The notes below the pieces were generated by a model. The model was not told the DNA's origin and searched no databases. It saw only the letters and a list, made by a program, of their open reading frames with translations. From the NCBI GenBank assembly GCA_930367215.1, contig OV884060.1, positions 103,688,151 to 103,752,150 on the forward strand: a stretch of 64,000 bases of DNA. Direction: 5' to 3'. The translations under genes and the position numbers were made by a program. Position 1 is the stretch's first letter. Every line of letters begins with the position of its first letter. The DNA is from Pollenia angustigena (taxonomy: Eukaryota > Arthropoda > Insecta > Diptera > Polleniidae). Shown one piece after another: positions 10,581-21,194 of this stretch.

Positions 10581-11303
10581 TTATTGGTCTGGTCGCAAAC
10601 CAGTAAAAGCGAGTGTCATCATTCTTTGAAAAGAATTGGGCGCTATTTTTAAACCATAGGGCAATCTAGTAAATCTATAAGATCCATTTGCTGTTGAAAA
10701 TGAAGTTAGATCTCTAGAGTTTTTCTCTAGTCCATTTTGGTGACAACCGGACATTAAATCTAGACATGAAAAATATTTGGCTCTACCGAGTTGGTCTAAA
10801 ATGTCATCTATTCTAGGTAATGGAAATTTGTCTGCTATCAATTTCTTATTTAGTTGTCTATAATCCACTACGAGTCTCCATCTTTTTGTTTCTGAACTTG
10901 GAAGTGACTTCTTCGGCAGAATTGGACTGTTGTACTCAGAATTTGATGGTTCCACTATTCTGTCGTCTATTAATTTTTTCACCTGTTCATCTATCTCCTC
11001 TTTGTGTGTATGTGGTATCCGGTAATTCTTAATGTACACCGGTTGTGAATCCCTTACTCTCAACTTTTGTTCATAGAAATTATTAATTGTTATTGTTTCT
11101 GATTCTAAACCGATAATATCGCTGTATGATGTGCAAAGTTCCGTTAATGTATTTTTAAATTGTTCTGGAAAATTTTTCTGTAAAAGTTTTAATATTTCTG
11201 ATTTTCTATGTGTATTTTTGGTCGGATTTCGTTCGACTATTTCATATTCAGAAAGATTTTCGGTTTTTATTTTACTTTTATTAACTGATGTGATAGTGTT
11301 ATT
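10581..11303 (-). pseudogene. pol: Truncated reverse transcriptase part of pol, 412/mdg1-like
   Basis: The frame is open from about 11303 and carries the N-terminal palm and fingers: EPSNSEYNSPILPKKS, WRLVVDYRQLNKK, FSCLDLMSGCHQ (first catalytic Asp) and FTRLPYGLKIAPNSFQRMM. It stops at 10581 directly after GLRPDQ, before the YxDD active-site loop. Only about 70 nt separate it from the integrase frame, so the rest of the polymerase, the connection and RNase H are deleted. One frame change near 11306 separates it from the protease. No polymerase activity is expected. Confidence 0.85.
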
Positions 11304-11308
11304 TGTAT

Positions 11309-11850
11309 TTAGAATACGAAATATGCTTTATTAGATTTTACCAATGTGTTCGCGATAAAGACTCCTGGTTCAAGTTCTTGATTTGGTATTAATATTTCAT
11401 TATCGCAATTAATAAAATTTACTTTACGTATTACTTCTGATCTTGGCGGCAATATAAGGTTATCGCTGTTATTAGTAATTGGTATTTCTATAGGTTGTGG
11501 TATATTGAATGGTCGTAGGACTAGGTAGTCATAATCCTGATTAAAATCTAATATACAATTATATTTCTTAATAAAATCCATACCAATGATTCCATCGCTT
11601 GGTATTGGGAAATTATTGTCCACTACTTGAAAACTGTGTGGTATTAGATAATTTTTAAATTTTAAATCAAAAAATATACTACCTATAGATTTAATTTCAC
11701 CTTGTCCTATTCCACTTAATGTTGTGATTTTGTTAGTATTTATTTTCTTTAAATCAAAATATTTGGATTTTATGAGTGAAATGTCGGCACCTGTATCAAC
11801 TAGTAGTGTTACTGCTGTGTTACTATTATTTATATTAATCTGAATGAAAT
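11309..11850 (-). pseudogene. pol: Retroviral-type aspartic protease part of pol, 412/mdg1-like
   Basis: The frame is open through LLVDTGADISLI (catalytic DTG) and later IIGMDFIKKY, the typical flap and C-terminal features of Ty3/gypsy proteases, which cut the Gag-Pol polyprotein. It lacks an ATG at the front, as expected for a polyprotein part made by frameshift or readthrough from gag. It ends at a stop at 11309, one frame away from the reverse transcriptase, which indicates an indel. Confidence 0.75.
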
Positions 11851-11872
11851 AACATAAGTTGAGGTTTATTAT

Positions 11873-12474
11873 TTACTGTTCTGATCTTAGGGGATGGTCG
11901 GAGTTTTCCGAACCATTTTCATTTGAGTCCATTGCTCGTATGTAGTGTCTATTCCTACGATTATTGTCAGGTCTTTGTCTGTTTCTATTATTGAAATTGT
12001 TATTATTTCCGTTGTTATTATTAAAATTGTTATTATTTCGGGGATAATTGTTTCTCCCACGAAATCTTCTATTATTTCCACGATGAGTGGGTCTTTGACT
12101 GAAATATAAAACGGAGTTCTGTTGCCCTGTTGCTTCAGTACAACTGCTTACAAATTTACTCACGGTTTCATTCATATCATTGAATTGGCCTGCTTCCATG
12201 ATAAGTTTTACTTTTTCATTGGAGCAGTTTTTTGTAATAGCTTTTACTGCAACCTGTGTAGAGTATTTGTTAGCTAGTTCACAAGATAAACCATCAGATA
12301 TATACATATGCCGTTTCAAGTGACTTTGTGAGATTTTCTATTTCGGTACAGTATGCAGTTGGTGTTTTATTGTTTTGTTTTATGCTCATCAGTTTTGCTG
12401 ACAAAACATGCACTGATTCACCTTTAACGGTTACTTTGAGCTTAGTGATAATTTCTTCTATTGTAGATTCTTCA
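11873..12474 (-). pseudogene. gag: C-terminal gag part, 412/mdg1-like
   Basis: The upper part (12474 to about 12310) reads TVKGESVHVLSAKLMSIKQ and a NLTKSLETAY-type helix. After a frameshift near 12310 the frame continues to 11873 with ISDGLSCELANKYST, VKLIMEAGQFNDM, and a tail rich in Arg, Asn and Gly (RFRGRNNYPRNNNN and similar) in place of a CCHC knuckle. That tail is characteristic of the 412/mdg1 group and probably binds RNA. A MITE insertion separates this from the N-terminal gag part. Confidence 0.8.
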
Positions 12475-12858
12475 CACTCAAAATATTATGTAGTTAAATT
12501 CAAACGAAAATTCATTTGAAACAAATTAAAATTCATTTAAAAAACGGATCATTTACATTTCATTTAAAACAAATGATTTTTTCAGTAATTTCTAAGTTTT
12601 TTATTTATTGAACATCATATTCGTTAAAATTGAATAGTTTTTACATTTAAAAAATATATTTTAACCGATAAAAATCAAACAAATTAACAAAAAAAAATAC
12701 GGAAAACATTATTTTTTGGTAGTTTGTTTTTTTAATAACAAACATAAATGTTGAAAAATAAATTTATTCGTAAAATAACTATATTTTTATTCAATTTTAA
12801 CAGTACGGAAAACGAATTTAATAACCTACAATCAGTTACTGTAATAATTTTATGAGTG
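12475..12858. mobile_element. 384-bp MITE inserted in gag (relative of the 35-kb TA element)
   Basis: It starts CACTCAAAATATTATG and ends ...ATTACTGTAATAATTTTATGAGTG. The ends are inverted copies of each other and match those of the 1.76-kb element at 35482-37242. The dinucleotide CA occurs on both sides. The gag frame reads ...RNLIS up to one edge and resumes with gag-like sequence (ESTIEEIITKLK) past the other, so it is a clean insertion into a coding exon. Confidence 0.75.
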
Positions 12859-13051
12859 CACTTATGAGATTTCTAGCATTTCCCTTAAGCTTTGTTTTAA
12901 TTAGCGATATTGCAGAAGATTCGTGTTGACCCTTTATTAAATTAATTAATTGTAAGGAGTCTATGAATGACTGCAAATTTTCGTATTTTCCATCAAATTC
13001 TGTAATCAGCTTTGAAGCTGTATTTAGGAATTCTACCAATGTTTGTGTCAT
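12859..13051 (-). pseudogene. gag: N-terminal gag part, 412/mdg1-like
   Basis: It begins with an ATG at 13051 and reads QTLVEFLNTASKLITEFDGK, then LINLIKGQHESSAISLIKT and LKGNARNLIS, which fits the first domain of 412/mdg1-type Gag (capsid-like, multimerising). The frame runs into the inserted MITE at 12858. Confidence 0.8.
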
Positions 13052-13145
13052 TTTAGTATCTGTTTTATTTACTTTTAAGAACGACCGAAGTGCTCTTTAA
13101 TTAACCTAACCTTATTCAATATATCTTTAAATTTTGTCTAAATCA

Positions 13146-13382
13146 TTATATTTTATCTATATTATCTGCTCTGCTAACATATTTTTTCTTGAGCCTTCTA
13201 CTGTGCATTTGGTAAATGCGAATTATAAAATTAATTATTATAATTACTGTTATTATTAATAGATAGATTTCTATAGTTAATAAATTTGTTTTTCCCTCAA
13301 CTATTTCTACTTCATTGACGACATTGGCCTTGGGCCTGTCAAATTTTGTTTCAGATTTACACATTAAAAATTTATACCTCAT
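13146..13382 (-). CDS. Small ORF with one membrane-like segment, upstream of gag
   Basis: 78 codons. After a charged N-terminal third there is a strongly hydrophobic stretch (ILTIEIYLLIITVIIIINFI-like, about residues 36-57) and then a basic tail (RRLKKKYVSRADN). It lies between the 5' LTR and gag on the element strand. I know of small ORFs upstream of gag in this retrotransposon group, but I do not recognise this one. It may be spurious in such AT-rich DNA. Confidence 0.35.
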   Translation of the reverse strand: MRYKFLMCKSETKFDRPKANVVNEVEIVEGKTNLLTIEIYLLIITVIIIINFIIRIYQMHSRRLKKKYVSRADNIDKI

Positions 13383-13406
13383 TAACGTAATTACTAATAA
13401 AAAAAT

Positions 13407-13495
13407 GAAATTAAAAATTAAAAAATTCCCTTATGAAATTAAAAATTAAAAAAAAAAAATTCCCTTATGAAATTAAAAATTAAAAAAATAAATTT
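13407..13495. repeat. Short tandem repeat, ~34-bp unit
   Basis: A unit of the form GAAATTAAAAATTAAAAAA...TTCCCTTAT occurs about two and a half times in a row, differing mainly in A-run length. Confidence 0.75.
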
Positions 13496-13577
13496 TAAGT
13501 TTGAAATTTACATTAAATATATTTTTATTAAATTTAAGTTTCGATAAAATATAAGAGTAAAATTATCTAAGTCTGCT

Positions 13578-13842
13578 TTTACATTAAACGATTTTTGTCG
13601 TTGTGATTCTTTATAGGCGAGAGGGGAGAGAGGAATTTAAAGGGGTACACAAGCGAGTGTACTCTTCGATTCATTTTGTTCGCTCATTCCTTCTCTCATT
13701 GTGCTCTCATTTGACGAAAAATGTATTGAAGTTGGGTTGCACAGAAAAAGTTTTAACGACAAAAATCGTACAATGTAAATATCAGACCGACTTCAAAGAA
13801 GAAACGACAATAATCGCAACGACAAAAATCGTATAATGTAAA
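13578..13842. repeat. MITE-like foldback, 265 bp
   Basis: The left end TTTACATTAAACGATTTTTG is the near-exact complement of the right end (CAAAAATCGTATAATGTAAA). The right side also has an internal partial second copy of the same motif at about 13757-13780. It is non-coding and lies inside the leader of the 412/mdg1-like element. Confidence 0.75.
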
Positions 13843-14119
13843 TTGGGACTAAGTGGCATATTATTTCAAAGAAAAATTCCTTTACGAAATTAATTAAAAA
13901 GGTATAGATTTAAAAATGTCTTTTAAGTTTGACATTTTTAAAAAAAATAGTTTTGTATATTCTTTTTTTTTTTTTTTTTTTAATATTATTATTATTAAAA
14001 TATTTTTCTCAAGTTTTGCCTCGAGCGATAAGTCGCTTATAGGCCCTGCGAGTGCGAATTGGACGCACCTCGTTTAAAAGCTAATTTTTTTTTTTTTTTT
14101 GTATAGATTTATATTATTT

Positions 14120-14392
14120 TTAGTTATGTTTCCGTTTAAGCTCCTGGTTGATGAAGAAATTAATTTCATCAATTTTGAGCCACATTCTGGATGATTCAGC
14201 CCAAGATGGTGGTGGATGTGTATTTAGAAGTCTCCGGAGGATGGCTTTTTCCCTTTTGAGCTTTTGTACGTCGCCACCTTGGCGTTTTTTCCTCGGGGTT
14301 TGTGTTTTTGGCTCTTTTTCGTTGGGCAGAGAAGGCTTTTTCTGCCTACTTCTATACTCCTCTATTGTTAGAGGTTGTGGACCTTCTTTCAT
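14120..14392 (-). CDS. Small basic ORF between 5' LTR and gag of the 412/mdg1-like element
   Basis: 90 codons with an unbroken frame from ATG at 14392. It starts with QPLTIEEYRSRQKK, has a Lys/Arg/Pro-rich middle (KTQTPRKKRQGGD) and a predicted helical tail (KIDEINFFINQELKRK). Composition and codon use look more coding-like than the surroundings. Its place, first ORF after the LTR, recalls the small leader ORFs of mdg1/412-type elements; function is unknown to me. GC content is clearly higher than in the flanking spacer. Confidence 0.55.
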   Translation of the reverse strand: MKEGPQPLTIEEYRSRQKKPSLPNEKEPKTQTPRKKRQGGDVQKLKREKAILRRLLNTHPPPSWAESSRMWLKIDEINFFINQELKRKHN

Positions 14393-14550
14393 GCCAGGTA
14401 GTAAAAATGTTGAGGGTGCTTAAGAAAAAAAAATTTTAGCACTCCTTCTTCTAGTAAGGGTGCTTTTATGACTTAAGCACTCCTTTTAGAAGCCTGGATC
14501 CTTTGGGTGCTCGCTGTTTTTAAACGCACTCCAAAGCTGGCAGGATCGCT

Positions 14551-14732
14551 TGGTATAAGAATTTGATTTTATTTAATAATCGCGTCGAGTTTTATACACA
14601 ATAAATGCTTATTAAGCATTTTCATTACAGTGGAAGGTATAGCGGTTTGCTTAGCATTTTCTTACAATCTCGCAGACACTTGTCCAATAGCAAGAGAGGT
14701 GATAGTTTTACTATTGACGACCGTGTATACTG
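14551..14732 (-). repeat. 5' LTR of the 412/mdg1-like element, piece 1 of 3
   Basis: It aligns with the 3' LTR from TGGTATAAGAATTTG to GACGACCG. The alignment stops at the TIR of the inserted element. The other two pieces are 33399-33484 and 34776-34830. Confidence 0.85.
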
Positions 14733-15432
14733 CTACCCAGCGGTAAAACTCAGAAGACCTTCTTATTTCAGGCCTTTTTAAAGGCCTGCTTAAAAAATGT
14801 TTTGATTTAATTACTATTCTTACGTAACTGCTAAAGAATGCCTTATAGAAGGCCTCGGCTCTTTGGTATAAAAGAAGGAGTAACATTTTTTGTTTTGTTT
14901 TTTTGCACAAGCAAAAGCAAAAGAGTTCAGATCCCTTTACAAAAACAAAGTAACATATGTTGTAAACAGGGTTGTCAGATCGATTTTGACCTTTTTCGCC
15001 AAATTCAATATCAAAAATCGCCAAAATCGCCAAAACCTTTGTTTACAAGTTTTTGACAATAAAATACATATTTTTTAAATTATTAAAAATATTTTTTTAT
15101 AAATCCTAAAAACAAAATTAGTTCCGTATCGCTTAAATACGCCAAAAATTCAAAAAAAGTCGCCATAATATATATTTTGCTTAATTTTAGTGAACACAAA
15201 AAAGGTACGATGTTTACTATAAAATAATTTATAGTAGTCTACTTAAAGCAACAACAAAAATATTTTTTGCGGCTAGTACTTAACAAATATTAAAAATGCA
15301 CTATATACACTAGTTGCAGTTTTATTATATATCTAAAACGCTTCATTTGGAATACATTGTGAGGGTATTACATTTATTCAACAAAAGTACAAAAGAAGTG
15401 CAACATGTACTATTTCCATTCATACAACTTAT

Positions 15433-15559
15433 CAGGCATGTTCTGAAAATCACTTTTTGTGAAAGTGATTAGAAATCAAAAAAAAGGTGTTCTGGACAAA
15501 AAGCTTTTTTCATAAAAGCACAAGTGATTTGAAATCTTGTGATTTTCAAAACATGCCTG
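15433..15559. mobile_element. 127-bp MITE with 3-bp target duplication (TAT)
   Basis: The ends CAGGCATGTTCTGAAAATCAC and the complementary right end (with one mismatch) are flanked by TAT on both sides. Internal GTGATTNGAAATC motifs and AGGTGTTCTGG are shared with the 641-bp element at 33667-34307, so the two form one family. Confidence 0.8.
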
Positions 15560-15812
15560 TATAACTCCTAATAACGCGTCAAGAAGTTCGTATTGCATTC
15601 TAATTCAAAGGCGAGTTTTAGTGGCGTTCATAGTTTCAACACAGGCATTACTAGTTGTAATAACCGCATATTAAGGACAGCCAAAGTAAAGTCCTTAAAA
15701 TGTTACGTACCTGCCGTATCCTTGTAGCTTTAAAATGTTTTCCTAAACTTATTTAGTTATCTTTCCAATTAACCAACGCTTATTTTTTCCATTGTGTTTC
15801 ATAAACGTCCAA
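15560..15812. other. Remaining left part of the hAT-like element
   Basis: Non-coding sequence of the hAT-like element, up to the target duplication AGGT of the inserted LTR retrotransposon. Confidence 0.6.
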
Positions 15813-15816
15813 AGGT

Positions 15817-17743
15817 TGTAACGATTCTGAACTACTTTTGGGAACAGGCTACCTAATAAATCGGCTGTGCTCGTCGTTGGGTGGGGTGTGAGTGTTCCCA
15901 TTTGAAATAATTATTAGCTAACTTTATTAAACATCTTAAGAGATATTACTTTAGGTAGCGATAAAAAAAAACATAACCCATACAGCATAAAAAAAATATT
16001 AAAAAAAATAAGTGTTGATGAGGATTGGAAGGTAGCTTATGACGTTATTTGCTACACTTGACCTAAGCCCACCCACCATGCTGACAAAATATATATCTTT
16101 CCCTGTCAGCCCAAATGAATCAATGAAAATAAAAAGTTAAATTATCCCATAATCTCCCAACAGCTTCACCTTTCGTATGCAAAAAAAATTAAAAATTAAT
16201 TAAACATGTTCTTAACATTATAGGCTAAGTCAACATTTATTATTATGTTTGAATATATGTATATGGTAAAAACAAAATAAATAAACAAATACAAATAAAT
16301 TAAAAGAAATTTCCTATTTCAATGACCATAAGGTAAAACAAATGAAATTCTAATAGGATAATTTAAATGTTAACTAATTGTTATATGGCCACCTTAATTG
16401 CCAAATTCATAAATGCAAATAAAATTGAATTGAATTCCAAAATTAGTTCATAAAAATATTAAAATCTCGTTTAATAAAAACTATTTAAATGTTACTTTTG
16501 AGTGAAAGAGAATAGGTTTTTTTTTTTTAAGTATGGCGGAATTTTAGATAACAAAAATGCAACTTACATTTTCTCCAACGTAGTCAGCAGGCGCCAGTTG
16601 ACAGTTGATTGTTGCTTATTATTTTTAATAAATTATTTTAAAGAGGGTGTTTGAGTTTTTTGAATTTCGTGGATTCCATGATTACACCCTAAAAATTATT
16701 CCCGTAATCACAAAACCCACTCAAAAATATGTGAAATATGTATGGGTGTTTATGAATTCAAATATTTAAGGGTTTAGTAGTGTAGTGTGTAAAAATTAAA
16801 AAAAATTTATATTTTTACGAATAAAAAAAAAATCAGAAATTTTAAGTTAGGTGACCAAACATAAAAAAAAAAATATTAAGCAAAATAAATCGAATACATA
16901 TTTGGAAAATTAACAGAAGTTAATTAAAATTAATAGATATTAAAAAAAAATTAATATAAATCTAGTAAGGAAGATAAGGAAGAACGAAAATGTAGTTTTA
17001 ATTGATGTAGAATTACATAAAAAAAACTAAGTTTAAAATGTTACAAAGAAATTGTAGTTTTTAATGCAACTGGTCACCCCAGATGCCCACAATGCAGGCA
17101 AACGAAAATGCCTGCTGATAGCCGGTACTCCAATTCTCGAAAATTGATTTTAATTAAACAAAACTTGGTTATTTGAAAAAAAAAACTGATGGTCACCCTA
17201 TTTAATGGGTAGTATTGGTAATCTGGTTTTTTTTTTTTTTTTTTTTAAAATATTTGTTTCCAAACTGGACTCCGGTATTTTTTTTAGATTTTTATTCTAG
17301 TTTTTGTTCCAGAAAAATTCCGAAGAACAGAAGTATCCCCAGGCAATTGGCCTATGATGATAATCCTGCGGAAATTATTATTACGGTCAAAATTCTCAAA
17401 TGTTCATTAATTAATTTCTTACCTCAAATATATTATAGCTTATATAAGTATAAATCCAAAGGAACCTAAATGTGCTCTGACGGTTTTCGCTTGACCAAAA
17501 TTAAAAAAAACTAAATCCGATTATACAACCCAACACAACCAATGTAATAACAATTTTAATTTGATAAAAATTTTCCAAATGAATTATAAAAATTTCAAAG
17601 CTAACTCAAAATTTAAAAATTATAAAACCCAAATAAATTCAAAGTAAACTTTTTTTACACCTAAGCCAAAATATCCGTAAAAAAAATAATTTATCTATCA
17701 AGAATCAAAATTTATAAGAGCAAATAAAATTGTCACCATCACA
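15817..17743 (-). repeat. 3' LTR of the Osvaldo/Ulysses-like element
   Basis: About 1927 bp with TG...CA ends (minus strand TGTGATGGTGAC ... GTTACA). Compared with the other LTR I count roughly four base changes (for example near 16000, 16373, 17218 and 17690) plus small homopolymer differences. No protein is supported within it. On the element strand the 20 nt before it are pyrimidine-rich, so a classical polypurine tract is not evident. Confidence 0.85.
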
Positions 17744-17837
17744 AAGCAGATGAAATGCAGAACAAGTTGAAGAATTTAATCTGAAAAAAAAACAAGTGAC
17801 AAACACAAAAAAAAAAAATTTGCGAATCCACAGAAAC

Positions 17838-20800
17838 TCATGTCCAAATGTCCTTTATATGGTAAACCTTAGTATTTCCACCACAAACGTCCTCCAGTTC
17901 ATAGTTTACATTTCCAATTCGTCTTTTAACAATAGCCTTTATACCCGTGGGTGCTAATTTTGCATTAAAATTATTAATCAATGAACTTTGTGCAAAATTT
18001 CGATGAATTACCGTTTGACCTATATTCAATTCTCGTCCTCTAGATCTCAAATTGTAGGATTTGACGTTACGTTCATATGCCTCCTTTATTTTAGTCCGTA
18101 AAGAATCTCGTAAAATTGTAATATTATCATGTCTCTCCAAATTTGTATCCGTTTCCGCCAGAAGTTCCAAATTGCGTAAAATTTTATAGTCTTGTCCATG
18201 TGTAATCATTTTCTGTCCAAACAAAAGTTCATAAGGTGTTTTCCCCGTTGTTTGATGAACACTACTGCGGAGAGCACAATTAACACTAGCCAGATATACA
18301 TCCCATTGTCGTTGATCGTTACGGATATATGATCGTAGAGCCTCATTAATAGAACGATTGACTCTTTCGCTGGCATTTGATTGAGGACTATGTACTGCTG
18401 TGAATTGATGTTCAATTCCATATTTTTCAATTAGCTTTCTAAAATCAGATGACTTAAACTGGCTGCCATTGTCAGATACAATGACCTCAGGTACCCCAAA
18501 ACAAGTAAAAATTTCATTGCCGAGAAACTCGACTATAGGTTTTGTAATAAATTTCCTTAATGGTTTTAAAAATGTAAACTTTGAGAAGTGATCCAAAACA
18601 ATAAAAATTCCAATATTACCGCTCTTCGTCCGAGGGAGTGGCCCAATCAAATCAACATAGAGACGTTGAAATGGCCTATCAGTATTGACCATTTGTCCCA
18701 TAGGTGGTTTAAGCAACGCCGTTGGCGCTTTTGACGTTTTGCAGGAAGAGCAGTTTGTAATATATTCCTTCACGTCTAAGACTAATTTGGGCCAGAAAAA
18801 GAATTGTCGTATACGATGTACAGTTTTGGCAATGCCACCATGTGCTGCGTTTGGAACGTCATGCGCTGCAAGAATGACTTCTTTACGTATTTCCTCTGGA
18901 ACAAAAAGTTTCCAGCTATCTGACTCATCTAGATTACCGGATGAAAAATGTGTCCTCTTGTAGATAAATTTGTCAACCACTCGATAATCGGGTAAGGCTG
19001 ATTTCGAATATTCACTTCTCAAATGAGTATATTCTGGACTATTAAAGGCGCTGGAATTAAGATTAATTGACGGCATAATTTGTAAATCAATTTCCTCTAC
19101 TGTAGGGTCATCTTGAAATGCACGAGATAATGCATGTAAGCCCTGTAATTTAAGAGCCCATCTGGCCAAGCGTCCTGAGAGATCCTTCTGTCTCATGAGC
19201 CATTTGAGACTTGCATGGTCTGTAATAACTTTAAATTCTTGACCCTCAACATATGCCCTAAATTTTTTAATAGCTAATATAACTGCCAAGCATTCTAATT
19301 CTGTTATCGCGTAATTTCTCTGAGCTTTGTTGAGCTTTTGCGACATGTATGCTATTGGTCTCTCGTTTTTATTTTCATCCAGCTGGGCTAAGACTGCACC
19401 AATTCCACAGGTGCTTGCGTCACATTGTAAGATGAAAGGCTTATCAAAATTCGCATGAACCAAAACAGGTGCCGAAGTCAATTTTTCTTTGACAGTCTCA
19501 AATGAATTCTGGGCCTCATCTGACCACACAAATGTTTACTTTTTCGACAACAACTCAGTCATTGGGAACGTTACCGTAGCATAATCATCAATAAATCGAC
19601 GGTACCAACCAGCCATACCGAGAAATTGACGCAATTGACGGACAGATTTGGGAATGGGAAAGTCCGATATGGCTTTCACCTTGCCTGGATCCACTTTAAG
19701 TGACCCTTCTCCAACTATATAACCCAAGTATTGCACCTGGCGAAGACAAAAATTACTTTTATTCACGTTTATAGTAAGATAAGCCCTTCTTAATTGTGTT
19801 GCCACCTCCTGTAAATGCTTTAAATGTTCGTCAAAGTCCTTCGAAATAACTAATAGGTCATCTAAGTATACAAAAACATTCGATTTCAAATTATACGGAA
19901 TGACTTGGTCCATTAGTCTACACATAGTTTGTGGAGCATTGCACAATCCAAACGGCATTCTTGTAAATTGGTACAAGGGCCGATTAGGGATTGTAAACGC
20001 TGTCTTAAGTCTCGAAACTTCGTCCAATTTTATTTGCCAAAATGCATCTTTAAGATCCACTTTGGAAATAAAATAAATTGGAGGAAGTCTCGAAATTAGT
20101 CCTTCAATGTTCGGAATTGGGTACGCGTCCTTTGTCGTAACGGAATTTAATTTTCTACTGTCCAAGCAAAATCGCACTTTTCCCGGTTTTACGATTAAAA
20201 CCCCTGGAGATGACCAAGGAGAAGAAGGACATTCCTCTATAACCCCTAATTTTAACATGCGGTCTATTTCGCCGCACAACAATTTTTCTCTAGCCGGAGA
20301 TATTGGGTAATATCGTTGCTTAATTGGTTTTGATTCACCAGTATCTATATTATGTTCTAAAAGAGTAGTACATCCTAATCCATCCCGTTCTGAATTAGGA
20401 AAATAATCAACTATTTTCTGCAACTGCTGTTTTTGTATTTTCGTCATGGGAATCATGTCGGAATCTGTATCCGTAATAATTTCATTAACAGAGTTACTCG
20501 TTAATATTTGAATACCAAATTTATCCCAGAATTTCATGCCGCAAATAACATTTTGTGTAATTGATGGAATCAACAAAAATTCCACGGTTTTATTCAGACA
20601 ATTATAACCAATTTCAAGTTCTATAGTTCCCAAAACGCGTTGCCGTTGCCCGTCAGCTGTCTTGACATTACTTATACCATGTTTGAACCCATCTGAGCCC
20701 AAGATTTCGCCACATAATTCGCCACCAATAACATTTACATTTGCCCCGCTATCTAGTAATGCAAAGTATTTCTTATTTCGAATTTTCAATTTAACATAGG

Positions 20801-21194
20801 GCCTATTGTCATATTCCTTGTTTACTAACGACGATATAACATATTTTCGAAAGCATTTCCTTCGCCTGTAGAAATCTCGTATCCTTCGTGACGATCTATT
20901 TGGTTTTCGTACAAAATCCTTAAAAATTCTATCTCTTGTTCGATTATACTCTTCCAAACGAACGTGGTAAGGTCTTTGTAAAGGGTGTTCATTCATTAAA
21001 TTAAGATTGTTTGTAATTTCCGGTAATTTTGTTAAAACAGGTAATTTACGATCAGTAGTGTTATTTAAAACATTTGAAATACTTGGTAACTTATTCTCTA
21101 CTGTAGGTGAGTTATTGTTATTTAATTTTTCCCCGGATGCCCGTCCTTCTTTGCACGGACACCCCTCATTGCGTTTCCCCGCTTCTGTATACAA
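17838..21194 (-). pseudogene. pol: Pol of the Osvaldo/Ulysses-like element, one in-frame stop
   Basis: The frame opens just before 21194 and is entered by -1 frameshift from gag. In order: protease with FALLDSGANVNVIGG (about residue 148), reverse transcriptase with SKVDLKDAFWQIKL and VFVYLDDLLVIS (about residues 440-450), then RNase H with LQCDASTCGIGAVLAQ, ELECLAV and VITDHASL, then integrase with an HHCC region, YVDLIGPLP, VSDNGSQF and NASERVNRS (the DDE triad), and a basic tail. A single TAA at 19536-19538 splits reverse transcriptase from RNase H; the frame is otherwise continuous to 17838. All catalytic residues I looked for are present. A sequencing error, a recent mutation or readthrough could explain the stop. 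Confidence 0.85.

Noticed and set aside
14530..14550. Primer binding site for the 412-like element
   Set aside because: The bases after the 5' LTR on the element strand (AGCGATCCTGCC) do not begin with TGG, and I could not match a tRNA with confidence.
18685..18963. Plus-strand frames opposite pol of the Osvaldo-like element
   Set aside because: These are antisense shadows of a well-supported integrase and protease reading frame.
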